The notes below the pieces were generated by a model that saw only the letters and a program-made list of their open reading frames with translations, did no database searches and had not been told where the DNA came from. The position numbers and the translations under genes are program-made. Positions 13,401 to 28,365 of a stretch of 64,000 nucleotides of DNA are shown piece after piece. The stretch is from contig NC_067197.1 of assembly GCF_000699445.3 (NCBI RefSeq), positions 35,013,809 through 35,077,808 of the forward strand, written 5' to 3'. How positions within the stretch are numbered: position 1 is the first letter of the stretch; the number at the start of each line of letters is the position of its first letter. This DNA is from Schistosoma haematobium (taxonomy: Eukaryota; Platyhelminthes; Trematoda; Strigeidida; Schistosomatidae).

Positions 13401-16400
13401 CATTACGCTGAGAAATGGAGACATACATGAGAATAATGAGCAACAGTTGGATAGAACTAGAAAGGAAGGCCTAGGACAGAGTGGGCTGGAGAATGCTGGT
13501 CGGCGGCCTACGCTCTATTGGGAGTAACAGGCGTAGGTAAGTGACTTTATGAACCGATGCCATATCTGGGCTCGGCCTTCCTTAAATTCTGACCCAATAT
13601 TATGCCAGTTAAGACTGTATGTGTTGTGACGGGCGGTGTTCGAAAACTAATACTGATATATTGTGTGCTACGCACTGACGCCCCCAACTGACTACTTGAG
13701 AGAGGACATGAGAGTGAGCAACAAAGTATATTGGACTACCGGACGAAATGCACGAATACGCGTTTATATATACCACTCCAACCCTTAGGAAGTTGATCCA
13801 CCTTTTAGTTAATGAAATGAACTTGTCCTTTGGGTCACTTCTGATTGGCTTGCCATATAAGTATGAGCAGTCTTCGACTGTGAATTGTATTACCCTTGCC
13901 AAATGCGTCGAACGATAGAATTATACAGCCTAGTCCATCAGCTTGTCATTTTCGCTTAGGTATTCCGCACCTAACCTCATAATTGCTTAAGCTACCCATC
14001 GAAATGTTTAGTATGGTAAGACTTCGAGAAACAACTGCCGGTAGAGCTTGACTACACTACCATGATAACCAAGTTCATGAAACAGTTACGGTTTGATAAG
14101 TTGTTTTTAAAATGAATATGTGCATGAATTATGATCTATCAAGAGTTGATTACAATTACGATCAACTATGTATGGAATACAGATTTTCTATACTTAGCTT
14201 TGAAGATATGAATAAAATACAACAGTATCCTTTGAAGAAAACGCATCACCTGGAAAAAATGCACCAAACTGTCTCCTAGATCATAATTGACTCAAATTTA
14301 TGGTATCACCACTAGTGGGAAGCCTAACAATGGACAATGTTTATTTCATTGATAAACGACGACCTTAGTTCACTTAAACACATAGATGTAAAATTAAGTA
14401 AAATGAGGAAATCAGAATTATTTTACTTGAGAAAATCCGAGTCATATGATATAGAGTGAATGAACTATTGCAGGTATTGTTTATCAAAGTGTGTGAAATA
14501 AGTAAATATAATTTCTTTTAACAAAAGAAACAAATGTTTCTATGACACCACTTAAATTTCTAATTCAATCACCTCTTATTTTCAAGTAGCCGAAATAAAA
14601 GAGAAAAATTAAGCAGAATTAATATTGTCACTAACAAAAATGTAGTTTGATGTCTATGATCAATTGTTCCTTCTGTTTCTTAATAAATATTAATGTCTAT
14701 CAAATAGTATGCACTAAAAATAGCTTTCGTGTATCTTAACATTTATTTACTGTTCATTTTTTTGTGCTGATCATCGAGTTATTATGATACTATTGGATTA
14801 ATTTTAAAGGAGATTACCAAATATTTTCCGATAAATGTGATTAGATACTTCATAAACCAACTACAATACATGTCTTTTTGTGCTAGGCTGTGAGTCGTAT
14901 TTACTTTGAGTTGATGTGAAATAGATCTCGGTTATATAAACCGAGATACAACGGTGGAGGTATCAAAACCACGGTCTAATTTTTCGGGAAATAAAAACTT
15001 GATGATCTCACCGTAAATCGATTAGTATGAACTGTTCCGACCGCATACTTACAGTATTTATTAGACCGTTATAGATGCGTACCTGTAGTTTAACCAAGTA
15101 TTGTACATCTTTATCAACTGTTGTGTTAATATTGGCTATTTCTGCGTAGAACAGTGTCAACATTTACATGTGGATTTGATACGAATCAGGAATAATCGGT
15201 TGGTACAACCGATTCACCATTATCATCGCATCAAAAGCCAGTTCCTAGAATTTTATATAGACATTTTTTTATTTGGTTTGACATTCATAAATGTTCATTC
15301 AAGACGCTAGCAACTAATTGTTGATATTTAGATATGAAACAACTTTCAATAGAATTCAACCTCTATATATTTGGAATAATCTTCACTTGATAGAGAATGT
15401 GATAAAAATAAAACGTGTGATGAGTCGACGTCATCACATGTTAATGTACTTAAATTTATGATTAGATAATACATAGATGACTGACTACCATATTTATTCG
15501 TATAGTTTTGAATACTTCTGCATTCGATTACAAATGTATAAGTTTAAATAACCCAAATATAATTTGTATTCATCCGTTTTATGTTGTTTTAGTTTAATTT
15601 GATTGGACGCCGGCTCAGTGGTCCAGTAGGTTAAGCGTTCGCGCGCGAGACTGAAGGCCTTGGGTTCGAAACCCGCGAGCGGGATCGTGAATGCGCACTG
15701 CTGAGGAGTCCTACAATGGGACGAAACGGCCATCCAGTGCTTCCAGGTTTCCAACGGTGTCCTGACATCAATCGGTTCATGATCTCAATCAAAAACTTGA
15801 TTTAATATGTTATCCCTTTTTTTAAAAAAAGGAATTTCATTATTTTCATTGAATCACAGAATATAATACATTGAAGAATCATTATTGATAGACAGAATAA
15901 TGTGAAAGACCAACTTACATCAGATTGAATTAATTGAGCATTCATAATGAATGAAAGACTTGCAAATAGTGGTTTGAACGAACGTGCAACTTGAGCACAA
16001 TCCAACAATTTATCTAAGTGTGTTTCTGCAAATCCCTCTGAATTTGTTTATAAACATAAAAATAGTAAAATAAACACAATATAGTATAGAGCCATGATGA
16101 AAAAGTAATTGAAAAGAAATTTCTTTGTTCTAATCGTTCTTTATTTTGCTAAGTGACAAAATGGGAATTTCGACTATGCCGATATATATATATACATCAA
16201 TAAGTTCAATTACAACGTATGATAAGTTAAGTGACTAATTCATGATAGAAAATTTGTTCATACATATAACATATAATAAAGATTCATGCTCATATAACAG
16301 GTACATATTCATGTAGATTCAAAACAAACTTCAAATATGGGAGCAATTGATATTACTCGGATGCCCAAACGGAAGTAGGTAAGACAGTGTTTGAGCCTGT

Positions 16401-19400
16401 AATGTAGTAGTTAAACATCTTAACCCACTGCTCCGCCAAACAACAAGAAATGTTAACTATTTATTGTTTATCACTGAATAAGAATAACCAGTGTCATAAA
16501 ACAGATTCATAACCATTATTTTAAGAAAAATAAAAGTGCCAAAACAGAATCTGTACACCACAAATCAATTAATTGATTTCATTTTGAGTAGAATATACGA
16601 CAACATACATCCGTCTATTTAATCAAATACCATTTACCGTACACAATGATAGTGACACTCTCAAGTATGTTGAATGTGTGTAAATGTATATATTTCGAAA
16701 GTGTGTCAATGCATATTACTAGACCGCAACACAGTTTAAATGAATGAAGTATTCAATATACTTCAATGATTTCATACTTTATTCTTGCACTACATGAAAT
16801 GGATCTGTTCCATTAGACTAATTAATTCTTGACGAAAATTACTATTTTCAATTATTTTATTTTCTGTCGCTTTCTACTCATGCACTGATGTAATCATATA
16901 TAACATCCTAGTTAGTAACATTATCTACAACTTATGCACAGAAATAAATAATTTGAAACTATCTACCTGTATGATCATAACAAATAAACCATTTATAAAT
17001 GTTTCACTGAAGATAAGAAAGTTACATAACTAAGAGACATTTTTTTGAAGACATATAAATGTACAATGGAAGAATAAATGAATTATTCCAAAACAAATAA
17101 AAATAATAAAATTACAACATTCAATACATAATAGCTCCAGAAAATTAACTATTAGCTTCATTGAATGCAAATCTACTTAAATTAAGACATGGCTAATCGA
17201 CAGATTTCACACTCTAAATTATACCGGACCAAGTTAACTTATTTGAAGGTTGAATGAAGCGATAATTTTTTTTATATTCCTTAAAACATTTATTATCCAA
17301 AATGAAAATAGGTGGAAAAAGGTTAATTCATTGATACGGACATTGCAATAACAAATATTAGTGAGATTATATAAATCCGTTTTGAAGAAGATAAAGAATG
17401 AATATATGTTACCTTTTATAAGAGTAAATATAAGTAAAAGACGTAAACGTTCTTCCACTGTTGTAAAATCGTATTTGAAAATATCAACCAATACACGCAT
17501 AGGATCCGTTATAGGTTCTCCTTTTGCATTCTCACCCATCACAAGATCCTTTTAAAAGAGAATATTCAGAGAATTACCATAAGTACACTAATAAATAGTG
17601 ACTACACTAATATCTACTTTCTTTTTTTTCCCTCATTAATATATATGCAATAAGAATTTTATGTCCTGTATGTTCAAACGGGAATAAGAAGACTTCGGAA
17701 TCGATGGACATAGGCGGTGTAGACATTTGGTAAATTAAGAAAAATGTATTTGTGGAAACTAGAAGGAAAAACCGCTATACATTGTTACAGTTATCTCTAT
17801 TGGGAGATAATCACTTGTAGTTCTTTATAAATCCAGGATTCGATTGTGTATTAGTAGTTCTTCGTGTTTTTTCATCTATCATTATATTTCAAAAGCATAA
17901 GAACGCTTAATGTAACTTAGTATTCTCATTACCAGTTGACTGAGAACCATAATGTGATTTATATGTTGTTATCCTATTAATTCATTCATCAGATAGTTGG
18001 GTATGAGACAGTGTAGGTTTGAGAGCTTACGATGGTACCTGGTCGCTCAAATCGAAGTAGATAGAGTGAAGTGGACTTCAAATCTGGGACTTAGTGGCTG
18101 AAAGTCAAACGCTTTAGCTACTAAGTCATAGCTCTACGTATTCTATAAGTAGGTGATTGTGATTTCATATTTCGTAAGATATTGAGACCGTACTGAAAAC
18201 TTCAAAACACTCCCTCGTAGTCTTGATACACTGCTTTTACTTGGCAAAAATGTCGTTTCCAGACGTTTAACATTAATCCAAAAAGACATTACTTCCTTAA
18301 TCACTTTTTCAAATATGTTCTAAAACTGCAGTCAATGAAATAATGTACAGTTTCTAATGTGACAACCTCATAGCAATAATATTAGAGGCCTTTAACTTAG
18401 ATTACCTTTGTTTTGTTTACTCGTTGGTTAAACTTACCACTAAAGTTATTACTAGCAAAATCCTAACTTCTTATCATATTTACAGGCGAGTGAGAAGTAG
18501 AGAATATTAAAATAACCAATACCAAAATAGAATAATATACACGGTTTATTTTTGAAGTAATATCCTTTATTAAACAACTTTAATGTTTTTCCATGTGTAT
18601 AATGTGAGTTACGCCCAAAATTAAATAAATTGCAAATCACAATAAACTTTAAACACGTACCAGTTTGGTATCTCTTTGAGTGAGTACCAATCGATAAATA
18701 TTGTAATCTCATTCAAAAAATAACTTATACATTGTTCATTTGTCTCATTTCCCATCAGTATTCAGTATGTATATGTTTTATTTCCTTTGCCCTAATAATT
18801 AAACTACATATTTCTCTACTAGTTAAAATAACACTAAGTTTTAGGAACAAATTAAGTTTATGAAAACCAGGTTGTATTTGTATATACTTTGACTTCATAC
18901 AGACTGACCTGACAGATCTACAGGAGTTAAAACAGGATATCTCCGGGAAAAAATAAACCCTAGACGAAATATTTTTGGTGTCACCGATTATCAGCAATAC
19001 TTTACTTACGTGATTTTAGTGAACCAACGTATATGTAGGTAAAACAGACAAAAGGTCACAGAAAGTAAGACTCACTTCTCGAAATACATCTATAAAAAGT
19101 TATGCGATAAGTGTAGAGAGTCGTCATCGCTGACTAACACAATTTACTGTGATAACTTCCCAATACAGTTCTTTACAGAATGTTACTAAGACAGATGCTG
19201 AGTAAACAACTTGCAACTGAATAGTTTCGAGTTCGGTGGTTTTGTTTACCGTTACGCACTTCCATTACGTATTTGAATAAACGAGATTGAGTTCTGATAA
19301 TGGATTCAAGTGTCCAGATTATATTGTCCAGTAAATCTCTTAAAGAAAATGAAAATAGTCATAACACTCCATGACTTTTTTTAGTTTATTTTCATTCAAC

Positions 19401-22400
19401 TACGGTCAAACAATTATTGAGTTAAGGATTTTCTAACAATTTATCAAATTAAATAACATACCTGTGTTAATGATAAATATAATCCTATCTTTCCCCATAA
19501 ACTATAGAAAGCCACTGGTTAGAATCAATTTAGTGCGCTCAAGTGCCGCCTTACCCTTCCCTCTTCAACTAATCTAAATACTGATATTTCTAGACATCAA
19601 ATGAGAGTCCTATAGTTATTTTTAATGATACTGTCATGATAAATTCACTTGATTTTAGCCGCATCTAACCAGCAAAAAGGAAAAATCACAATATTCACAA
19701 TACTAAAACTACTCTCTTTTAAGTGAAATTACTTGTTCAATTTCACATAGTTTATCAACACCTTTTTTGAATGTAGCCATACAAGTCTCAACAATATGAT
19801 AAGCAGCTGCATAACTAGCCGATTCTGTTTGATATTGTGGCATACGTTTGATAAGATCAGATAAATCTCTTATATCGACAGTATTTTTATTTGTATCTTC
19901 TTTTGATGGAACATTATCCAAATTAGCTTCTTCGAATTCAACAAATTGTTTTTTACTTTCAGCAAATTCACGAACACGTTGAGGAAGTGCCCTATAAATT
20001 GGATGAAACAACACAATATGTATTTCACAATTGAAAAGTATTAAGGACAGTAACAATTAAAAGTTTTAAATGATACATGATGATTGATTAGGAGAACAGA
20101 TACATTGATTTATTGTTTGTAGTAAAAAAAACCATCCATTACTGATTGCCTTATCAGTTACTACTAAATAGTATAAGAATGTAATTTATGACAAAATACA
20201 GATAACTAAACGGAAGATCATATATTAACAGAGACTGACCATATCGATAATGGGAAACAAGTGAAAATAATGCTGAACACATATAAAACATTCTGGTTAC
20301 TCACTAAATAAAATTATAATTCTTTTAAAAAGTACCGATTTTCAAAATATATAATTGGTGAAAATCAAAGAACAAATGTTATACAGAATGCAATATCATT
20401 GCGTAATACCTAATTTAAAGACGAAGCAGCAGATCCCACATGATAAACGTGACCGGTTAAAATAAAATGAATAGGATAAGATTTGCAGAATAATAGGAAT
20501 TCACTCCGTTTGCAGCTAATGGGAAGCCTTGAAACATAATGAATTTATTCTCCAAATGTTGTCTTTTTAGATTTATTTAAATTTATCACGGGATCAGTTG
20601 TAGATAAAACGTGATTAGATTTGAAGACCTTTTAGTATAATGATACAGAATAATGATGATATGTAACAACTAGCGTTTACTTTATGATGGATATACCAAA
20701 TGAGCCAGACAAGATTGTATAATGATTTCAATGGAAGTGAGCGCGAACTATTATGAGTAATTAGATCCCCTGTCTATATATCTACTGTTTAGGTTAATCT
20801 AACTATAAAAACAATTGAGCTGAGAATATTCCTTTGGTAAATACAAATTCTTAAACGGTTTTTAATCGGGTAGATTGTGTCGGGACTGTTCAATAGTAGC
20901 TGATTCACAATACAGATTATATCAATAATCTGAATTTCAAATTAATGCAACTAATGGAATAACATACCTCGTGACATCTGCAACATGCTGATGTCGAAAT
21001 TCTTTCCACAGTGCATCGCCATCAGCAACATTTGCTTTGCGATTTCCACTATACCTTTATATTCAAAAGATAAATACAATTTGAACAATAAAATAGCATA
21101 ACAAATACAGTAAAAACAAAGATGGTATATAGTGAAGTCTATGATTGAAACAGACACTCTCACAGCTTCATTAGCCTGATTCGACTCCCCGAACTAAGGT
21201 AACAATTTCAGCTTTTTTAGTGTTAATAAGTTTACTTCAATTTAGTCGAAATTACATTTTGGTCAAGATAATCCACGGTTGAACTCGATGAAGCACTAGG
21301 AAGCTCAGAAAGAGCCGAAGATATTTCATTTAGTCATCTTTTGGGAGAATATTCCAGAATCACTACATGGAGCTTCCCTATTTGACAGATGCTAATAACC
21401 CCCTGTATGCGGATTGGAGGACTAAAATGATGATTTCTTTTTTACTAAAAACTATAAATATCTGACAGCTTTGTACCATAATTGAGACTGTTTGGAATAG
21501 CATTCCTTTCACTTGTCTTCTGTCTTCTCATTCGCAACTTGGGAGGGTTCTAGCGTTCGAGTGCTCAAATTATACGCAGCATATTGTTGTCTTTAAAGTC
21601 GTCAACCCATATCATGTACAACAAAACGTTTCACTAAACAATATTTCAAACGGTGGATTTATGTTGCAGTTCCCGGAGAACTATATTTGATCCAGGTACA
21701 GTTCATCGAAAATGTTTCACCTTAATAGAATGGATGCATCATGATTAAAATTCTCACAAATCAATAAAGGCTATATTTGAAGGCGAAGGTATATTATAAA
21801 ACCTGAGTATTGAAGGCTCAATCGATTTAGCATTTAGTTATGCACTAAATGTCAATATCTAGTTTTAGACCCGGTAGTTAGTGACTTCAATGAAAATGTA
21901 TGAATGTGGAGTCAAATAGAAAGAAATTTATGTTCGAAGAAAAAAGTAACGATTGTGATATGCGACTCGATTGCACCAACCAACTGCTTTAGATTGGCAT
22001 CACTCATCTAGGATTGCAAGTTTTTTAAATCTGGTTTGTAAAACAAAAGAAATCTGTGAATAAGATATTGTTATATCCGAGTGGAGATTAAGTTACAGGT
22101 AACTTCCGAGGACTATTCATGGACTGATATTCTTATTGTATAACTACTCAACAATTACACTATGTATATTTATATCCCTCTTATGACAAGCTTTATTTTG
22201 GCCTATAATTTATTATTGTACGATTTACGGTTCTTAAGTTATGTTCAGTTTACTAACTACTGCCTCCCACATTCACAGCCACTTTTTGGGCTTATTTGTG
22301 TACAAATATTATTTCCTATTTTATGGTACGTTGCGGTCTGTGTGATTGATATATAAACTAAGTATGCCTGAAATAAACGATCTGCTCTGATTCGGAAGCT

Positions 22401-25400
22401 GGTATCTTGTTCTGGACTCAAGTGGAAGGGCTCGTAGGACATAGGACCAATAAGGACACTAAACTGCCCACACCGGTTAAACGTCATTGGTTGGCCTAGT
22501 GTGAAGATTCGTATAAGTCGTATCCGGATTGGTAGATAAGTCGTGTGATCGAAAAGTCAGACATCCAAGGTCATAACAATTGGCGACGGGGTGGAGAAAA
22601 GTTTTGAACCCTCAACTTCAAGGTCATAGCAGATATTATGTGATGTACTGCAGGTAAATTAGAATTTTCCATAGAATACGAACAGAATAATAAACTTTGA
22701 TCTACGTTTTTTATGAGAGCTGGGGATAAGATTTGGCTACACAAATTGAGGTAGGTGAGGCGGGTTTTTAAAATGTGACCCATAAGTTGAAAACTAAGTA
22801 CTCGAACGACTCAGTCATAACTTTGATACAATTTTGAACAAAGTCATATAAACACGATACAATGTAGTACCACAACTTCTTATGAATTGATTCCCAAGCA
22901 CGAGATTCATTTATTCACTTGGAATATTTAGACAAACAGTTCTGTTTAATAAAGACATTGATATGAATTTTCCCTTATTTCTGGGTTATATGTTACATCT
23001 ACCCAACTACTCCTTACAATGTTGAAAGAAATCTAAGGACGGTCAATCTAAAACATGCCACCAATAAACGAAGCCATTGACTATTAGACTGAGCAATGTT
23101 GATATGTACAGAATATCTGATTGGGGTCCGCACAGTAACCATAATCAGTGGTTGAAATGGCTTAAAATCAATCGTAGTGGCTCAGACGCATTGACTCTTT
23201 GTTCCCATTAGATATTCAGTTTCAATATTCCTCCACATATATAGTCATATCTCCTATTCCAGCAATATTCTCAGTGTTTAATCTTTTTACCATCACTGAT
23301 ACTACTATAATTCCTACTACTTTACAATACATCCTGTTCATTTCACATCACCATGCTGATGTGATGATGGCAACTCCGGTTGACTACCATTTATGCTAGG
23401 CTTCATGTTGATTATGATTTTTCCTTTCCAATTTGTGACAATCTTTAGGAGTCAAAAGTATACGCGGACAAATAGGGAATAAATCAATTTTGAAAACTTA
23501 CTCGATTGTGTTTTCCTCCACAGTGAGCAAATCATAGCACATAGCCTGTAATGTCAATTCATGCAAAAGAGGAGTAACGGGATCCAAACTTCGGTCAACA
23601 ATCAACAAAAGACTTTGATCTTTATGTGAGCCCTGAAGCGTGAGAAAGAGAGAGAGGAAAGAAGGAAAGTTCAAGCTTACAAAATAGAAGGTTTGATCAA
23701 GTTTATGGATACTTTTCACTTCGAAATAAATTAAGCTAAGAAACGAACCATAATTCATAAGACGTTTGCTGGAAAAATAACAAACACAGCTTTTGTTATT
23801 TCCAATAAAAACATTTTCATGAATAATAACTGCATGGATATTGTTTTGCTGTAACGACGATACTGAATAAACCTTCGAATTATAAAACATTCAAGTTATA
23901 AATCACAGGAATGACAGATTTTAGCGAGGAAAATGCTACCAAAAACAATATAAACCACCATAAAATCACCTTTAAAAAATTTAGATTATTAAACACTTGT
24001 CATTTATAATGAAGCTAGATTAGAATTTAAATCAATTCTTCGTATTGTTAGTCGTCAGACCGGTAAAGCTTTTTGTTACCGATGAATGACGCAAACTGAA
24101 GGTTTATGGTATCATCTAAAAATCTGTTAGTTATTTAAAAACCAACTTCTCAAATGGAAATAAATATTTTATGAACCCAAAAAAAACAAACGGTTTTCTA
24201 AGACAAGCATTTAAGTTCACAATTTGGGAATGGTCGAACGAAGGGGAACCTGATAAGTAACCAATTCTACCGGAATTAAAACCAATAGCATTTCTGAAAT
24301 CCTCTGTAGTTCTAATAAATCAGTTGTCTGGAATCGTGACTCTCCGACTCCCCTAGGTAAACCCTCGTTACCGACTGAAGCAGTTCTGTTACGTCCTTGA
24401 TCTGTCTACCCAACAACATACAGGAGAGGACTTGTCTCCATATAGGTTAAGGACTTATCACGATAGGCTAACTGGTTCAACCTTGATACTAGAAATGCGT
24501 GAGTTCGAATTGAGGCTAACGGCCTTAGGCAGAGGGACGAAAACTATTATATCGCTTGACTGGTCGACAAGCGAGAGAGAAGAGTCAGATTAATTCCTGA
24601 TTCAGATTAGTGTAAAAATAAACATGAATAAATATATGACTAGCAAGTCTACAACGCACAAACAACCAGAAAAATACAATTATTTCTAAACTGGGCATTA
24701 GGGGTAGGAAAAGTAGACTACAAAATGTTACGTTTAAATAACAATAGCTTTGGAACATAAAGGGATATGACGGTGGTTCATACATCAAAATAAAGCTTAT
24801 GGTTTATGGAACAGTCTAGGGACAAAACTATATGTTAGTGTTTTATAAGCTTTGAATTAAGCGAAGTAACGTTCCAAAAAGTAGCATCCGGTGTTTGTCA
24901 TAACTTCTTCATTTTTATGTTCACATCAGGTTTATTTCCACTTTTATCGGAACAACAACCAGACGTAGGCAAAAGAGGACCTCCTTCAAAGGTATAAAAT
25001 AACTCTATCCTCAGTCAAACCAACTTGTGTGCTTTATCAAGTTGCTTGTAGATGATGCGGTTATGAATATTAATCACATGTCGTAACACAACAAAATTAG
25101 AAATTCAAAACTCACCTGACCCAAAATCGGGTTATCGCTCTTATAGGTATCTAACTTCACTTGCACAAGACGGGCCAATTCGAGGTTACTCTCTGTCCTG
25201 TAAAATTCGGGGAATAAAATAAACTACCATTCAAAATAAAGAATATATATGACTAGATTCCGACGGCTGTACTGCTTAATTATAACTACACTACCTGATC
25301 CAAAGAATCTGAGAAAATCAAGATAGTACAACAGAACATCGATTGAAGCTTCTGTACTTCAAAATAAGAGAGCGAAACCACACCAAATGTAAATCCCCGC

Positions 25401-28296
25401 AGTTCACTTTTTCTTTTTGAATTGCACTCTCGATCTTCACTCATTTTTCCATCAGTGGTAATATTACATTGGTATTGATCTTGATAACCTTGTGGTCTTG
25501 GAATGAAGTAATTATCGTTCTTTTTCGTTGAAGTTGGCCCACACAAAACCTGCAACAGTTACTGGAGCACACATCTGTTCCCAATCACTTTTAAACTGTT
25601 AGCTTACATCATATGTCCGTCTGTTATATCCTAAACAATCTGACCGCCCACAAAGGCCCTGGTATGACTGAGAGTGGGGTGGGCCCGCCCGCCCTCTCAA
25701 AATGCTCTCACACGGCCACGCATATACAGCCTCTGCCAATGAGGTCCTACTCAATGCCTTCTCGTGGCGCGGGTGTTGTTTACGAAAATGAGACGAAAAG
25801 CGAATGTCCGGCGCTTTAACCGGATCCCAAACCAATGGTACACATGGGCTCCAGGATTCTGAGGAAACAAATGGCGTATGAACCAATCGTTGGTCACCGG
25901 CTACCATGAGACTGCATCTTGTGATGTTGCTCCACTGCCTTGTGGATTAGACCTCTAGGTCAAAGGCTCGGGGTATGGTCCCCCAAGAAAACCACCTGCT
26001 TCGGTCTGGGCGCCCGGGCAGTATCACAGCCCACACACAAATAAAATGAAAATGACGATATTCACTGAAAATTCTATTCATGCTTTGATTAACAGTCAAA
26101 GAATTCAAATTATTATTATTATTATTATTATTTACCACGTCCCTTATTCACTCTCTTTTATTCCCACATTGTGTATCCTTATTTTCGACTTATACGGCAA
26201 CTCGCCTATGGTGGAAACTCGGTTCTATCTAAACGTTCTCGAGTCACTAACTGGTTGAAAATTGTATGCTACCACCAAATACGAATACGGAAGCAGTTTT
26301 TCTGAAACCACATGCATCATTCAAACTGGCTGCCTTTAACATTCGCACACGTATGTGGGTCGGACAACAGATAGGGCTGGCTATGTATTTGGAAAGTCTT
26401 AATATCGACATCTGTTGTCTATCCGAGACCCGTATTCAAGACTCCAGTGAAGTACTACAAATTCGCTCCCCATCTGTCGCTTCGAAAAGCTTCTTTTATC
26501 CGGGGACCATGTGACATCTTCGACTGGTTTTGCTGGTGTTGGTGTCGCACTAAGCGCTAGAGCTGAGGCAGCACTAATCGATTGGATCCCCATTAACAGT
26601 CTGTTATGTGCTGTTAGATTAGAAAGTTCCATCAAAGTGAGAAGAAATCGGCGTGAGAAGCTATATCTTTTCGTCATCTCCGCTTATACCCCGACAGATT
26701 GCAGCCCAGATGCAACCAAAGATGAATTCTACAACCAGTTAACTGTTCTTCTCCAGAAAGTACGTTCGACAGATATTGTTGTACTAGCCGGAGAATTGAA
26801 TGCTCAGGTCGTGCGTCTAAGCATAGAGGAGAGTCGATTGCGTGGCCGATGGGGAATTGTTGGACGCAGGACAGATAACGGGGACCGTCTACTGCAACTG
26901 TGCACAGACCACAACCTGTTTCTGGATAGCACTAACTTTCGCCGATGTGCCACCTGGTGTCCTCCCTCTGCATCTAAAGCCTGGACTCAGATTGATCACA
27001 TCGCGATCAGCTAACCCTGGCGTGGATGTGTACAAGACAACCGCTCTTTTTGGAGTACCTATCTGGACTCTGATCGTGCCCTGGTCTGAGCTAATTTTAT
27101 CAATCTTACCAATACTTACCACCGACCAACAATCGTAGTGTTTTTTGACATCAAGGTTGCCTTCGATTCATTAAACAGGACTGCTCTCTGGGATTGTCTA
27201 TTGAAGAAGGGTGTGCCTAAAAGCCCTATATACAAACACCTTAGGTAGAGTGAGGACATATAACCACCTCTCTCCGCTGTTCCACTCAAGCAGTGGGGTT
27301 AGACAGGGTTGCCCAATATCATCATCCCTCTTGAACTTTGCCATCGATGATATTCTGGAAGCAGCTCTGATGGATGTAAGTAATGGCGGTGTGGATCTGT
27401 TGCCTGGAGAAAGACTTCTCGACCTTGAGTATGTGGGTGATATTGTCTTACTGTGCGATAACGGCCAAGCCATGCAATCCGCACTTAATCAGTTGGCAAT
27501 TAGTGTCCATAGGTACGGTATGTGCTGCGCATCTTCTAAGTGCAAAGTACTTTTACAAGGCTGGTAGGACCCTAATCCTGTACTCACCCTGGATGGTGAG
27601 CAGATAGAAGTAGTCGATAAGTCCGTGTATCTAGGTAGCTGCATAAGTGCTGGTGATGGCGTGAGTGATGAGATTAATGCAAGTATAGTGAAAGCCAGAG
27701 CGGCTTATGCCAATCTGAGTCATCTTTGGCGCCTTCATGATGTCAGTCTGACTGTAAAAGGTCGGATCTACAACGCGTCGGTGAGAGCAGTTCTGCTCTA
27801 GGCTTGTAAAACATGGCCTCATCGAGTTGAGGATGTTGGACGACTCTCTGTGTTTGGTCATCGTTGTCTCCGAAGGATTACTGACATCCAGTGGTAACAC
27901 CATGTTAGTAATGCAGAGGTTCGGCATCGTGTGTTCGGGCGCAGAGACGATAATCCAATTGGTGTCACTATCTTGAAAAATCGACTTCGGTGGCTTGGAC
28001 ATGTTCTATGAATGTCGTCCCAGAGAATTCCTCGTAGTATCCTGGTTGGAAAAAGCGGAGAGGTGGTCAGTGTATGACATGGTGTCGTGGTATGAAAGAA
28101 AGCTGCACAGGACTGGCTTCTGTTGGCCCTTCACGACTCCCTGGTTGGGGTTCGAGAGATGGTGCGAAACAGTGGCTAGTGACGTTATCAGATATGGCTC
28201 AGAATAGAAGCCAGTGGCGATCTTGTTGTAACCTTCCTTTACTTTCTTCATAAAAAGTGACTGTATCTTTAAGTGAAAGTACTTTTCTGTTTCCCC

Positions 28297-28365
<69 letters not shown>

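Noticed and set aside
15605..15680. tRNA gene
   Set aside because: A and B boxes are present, but cloverleaf stems do not form and a hammerhead follows; it is a SINE head.
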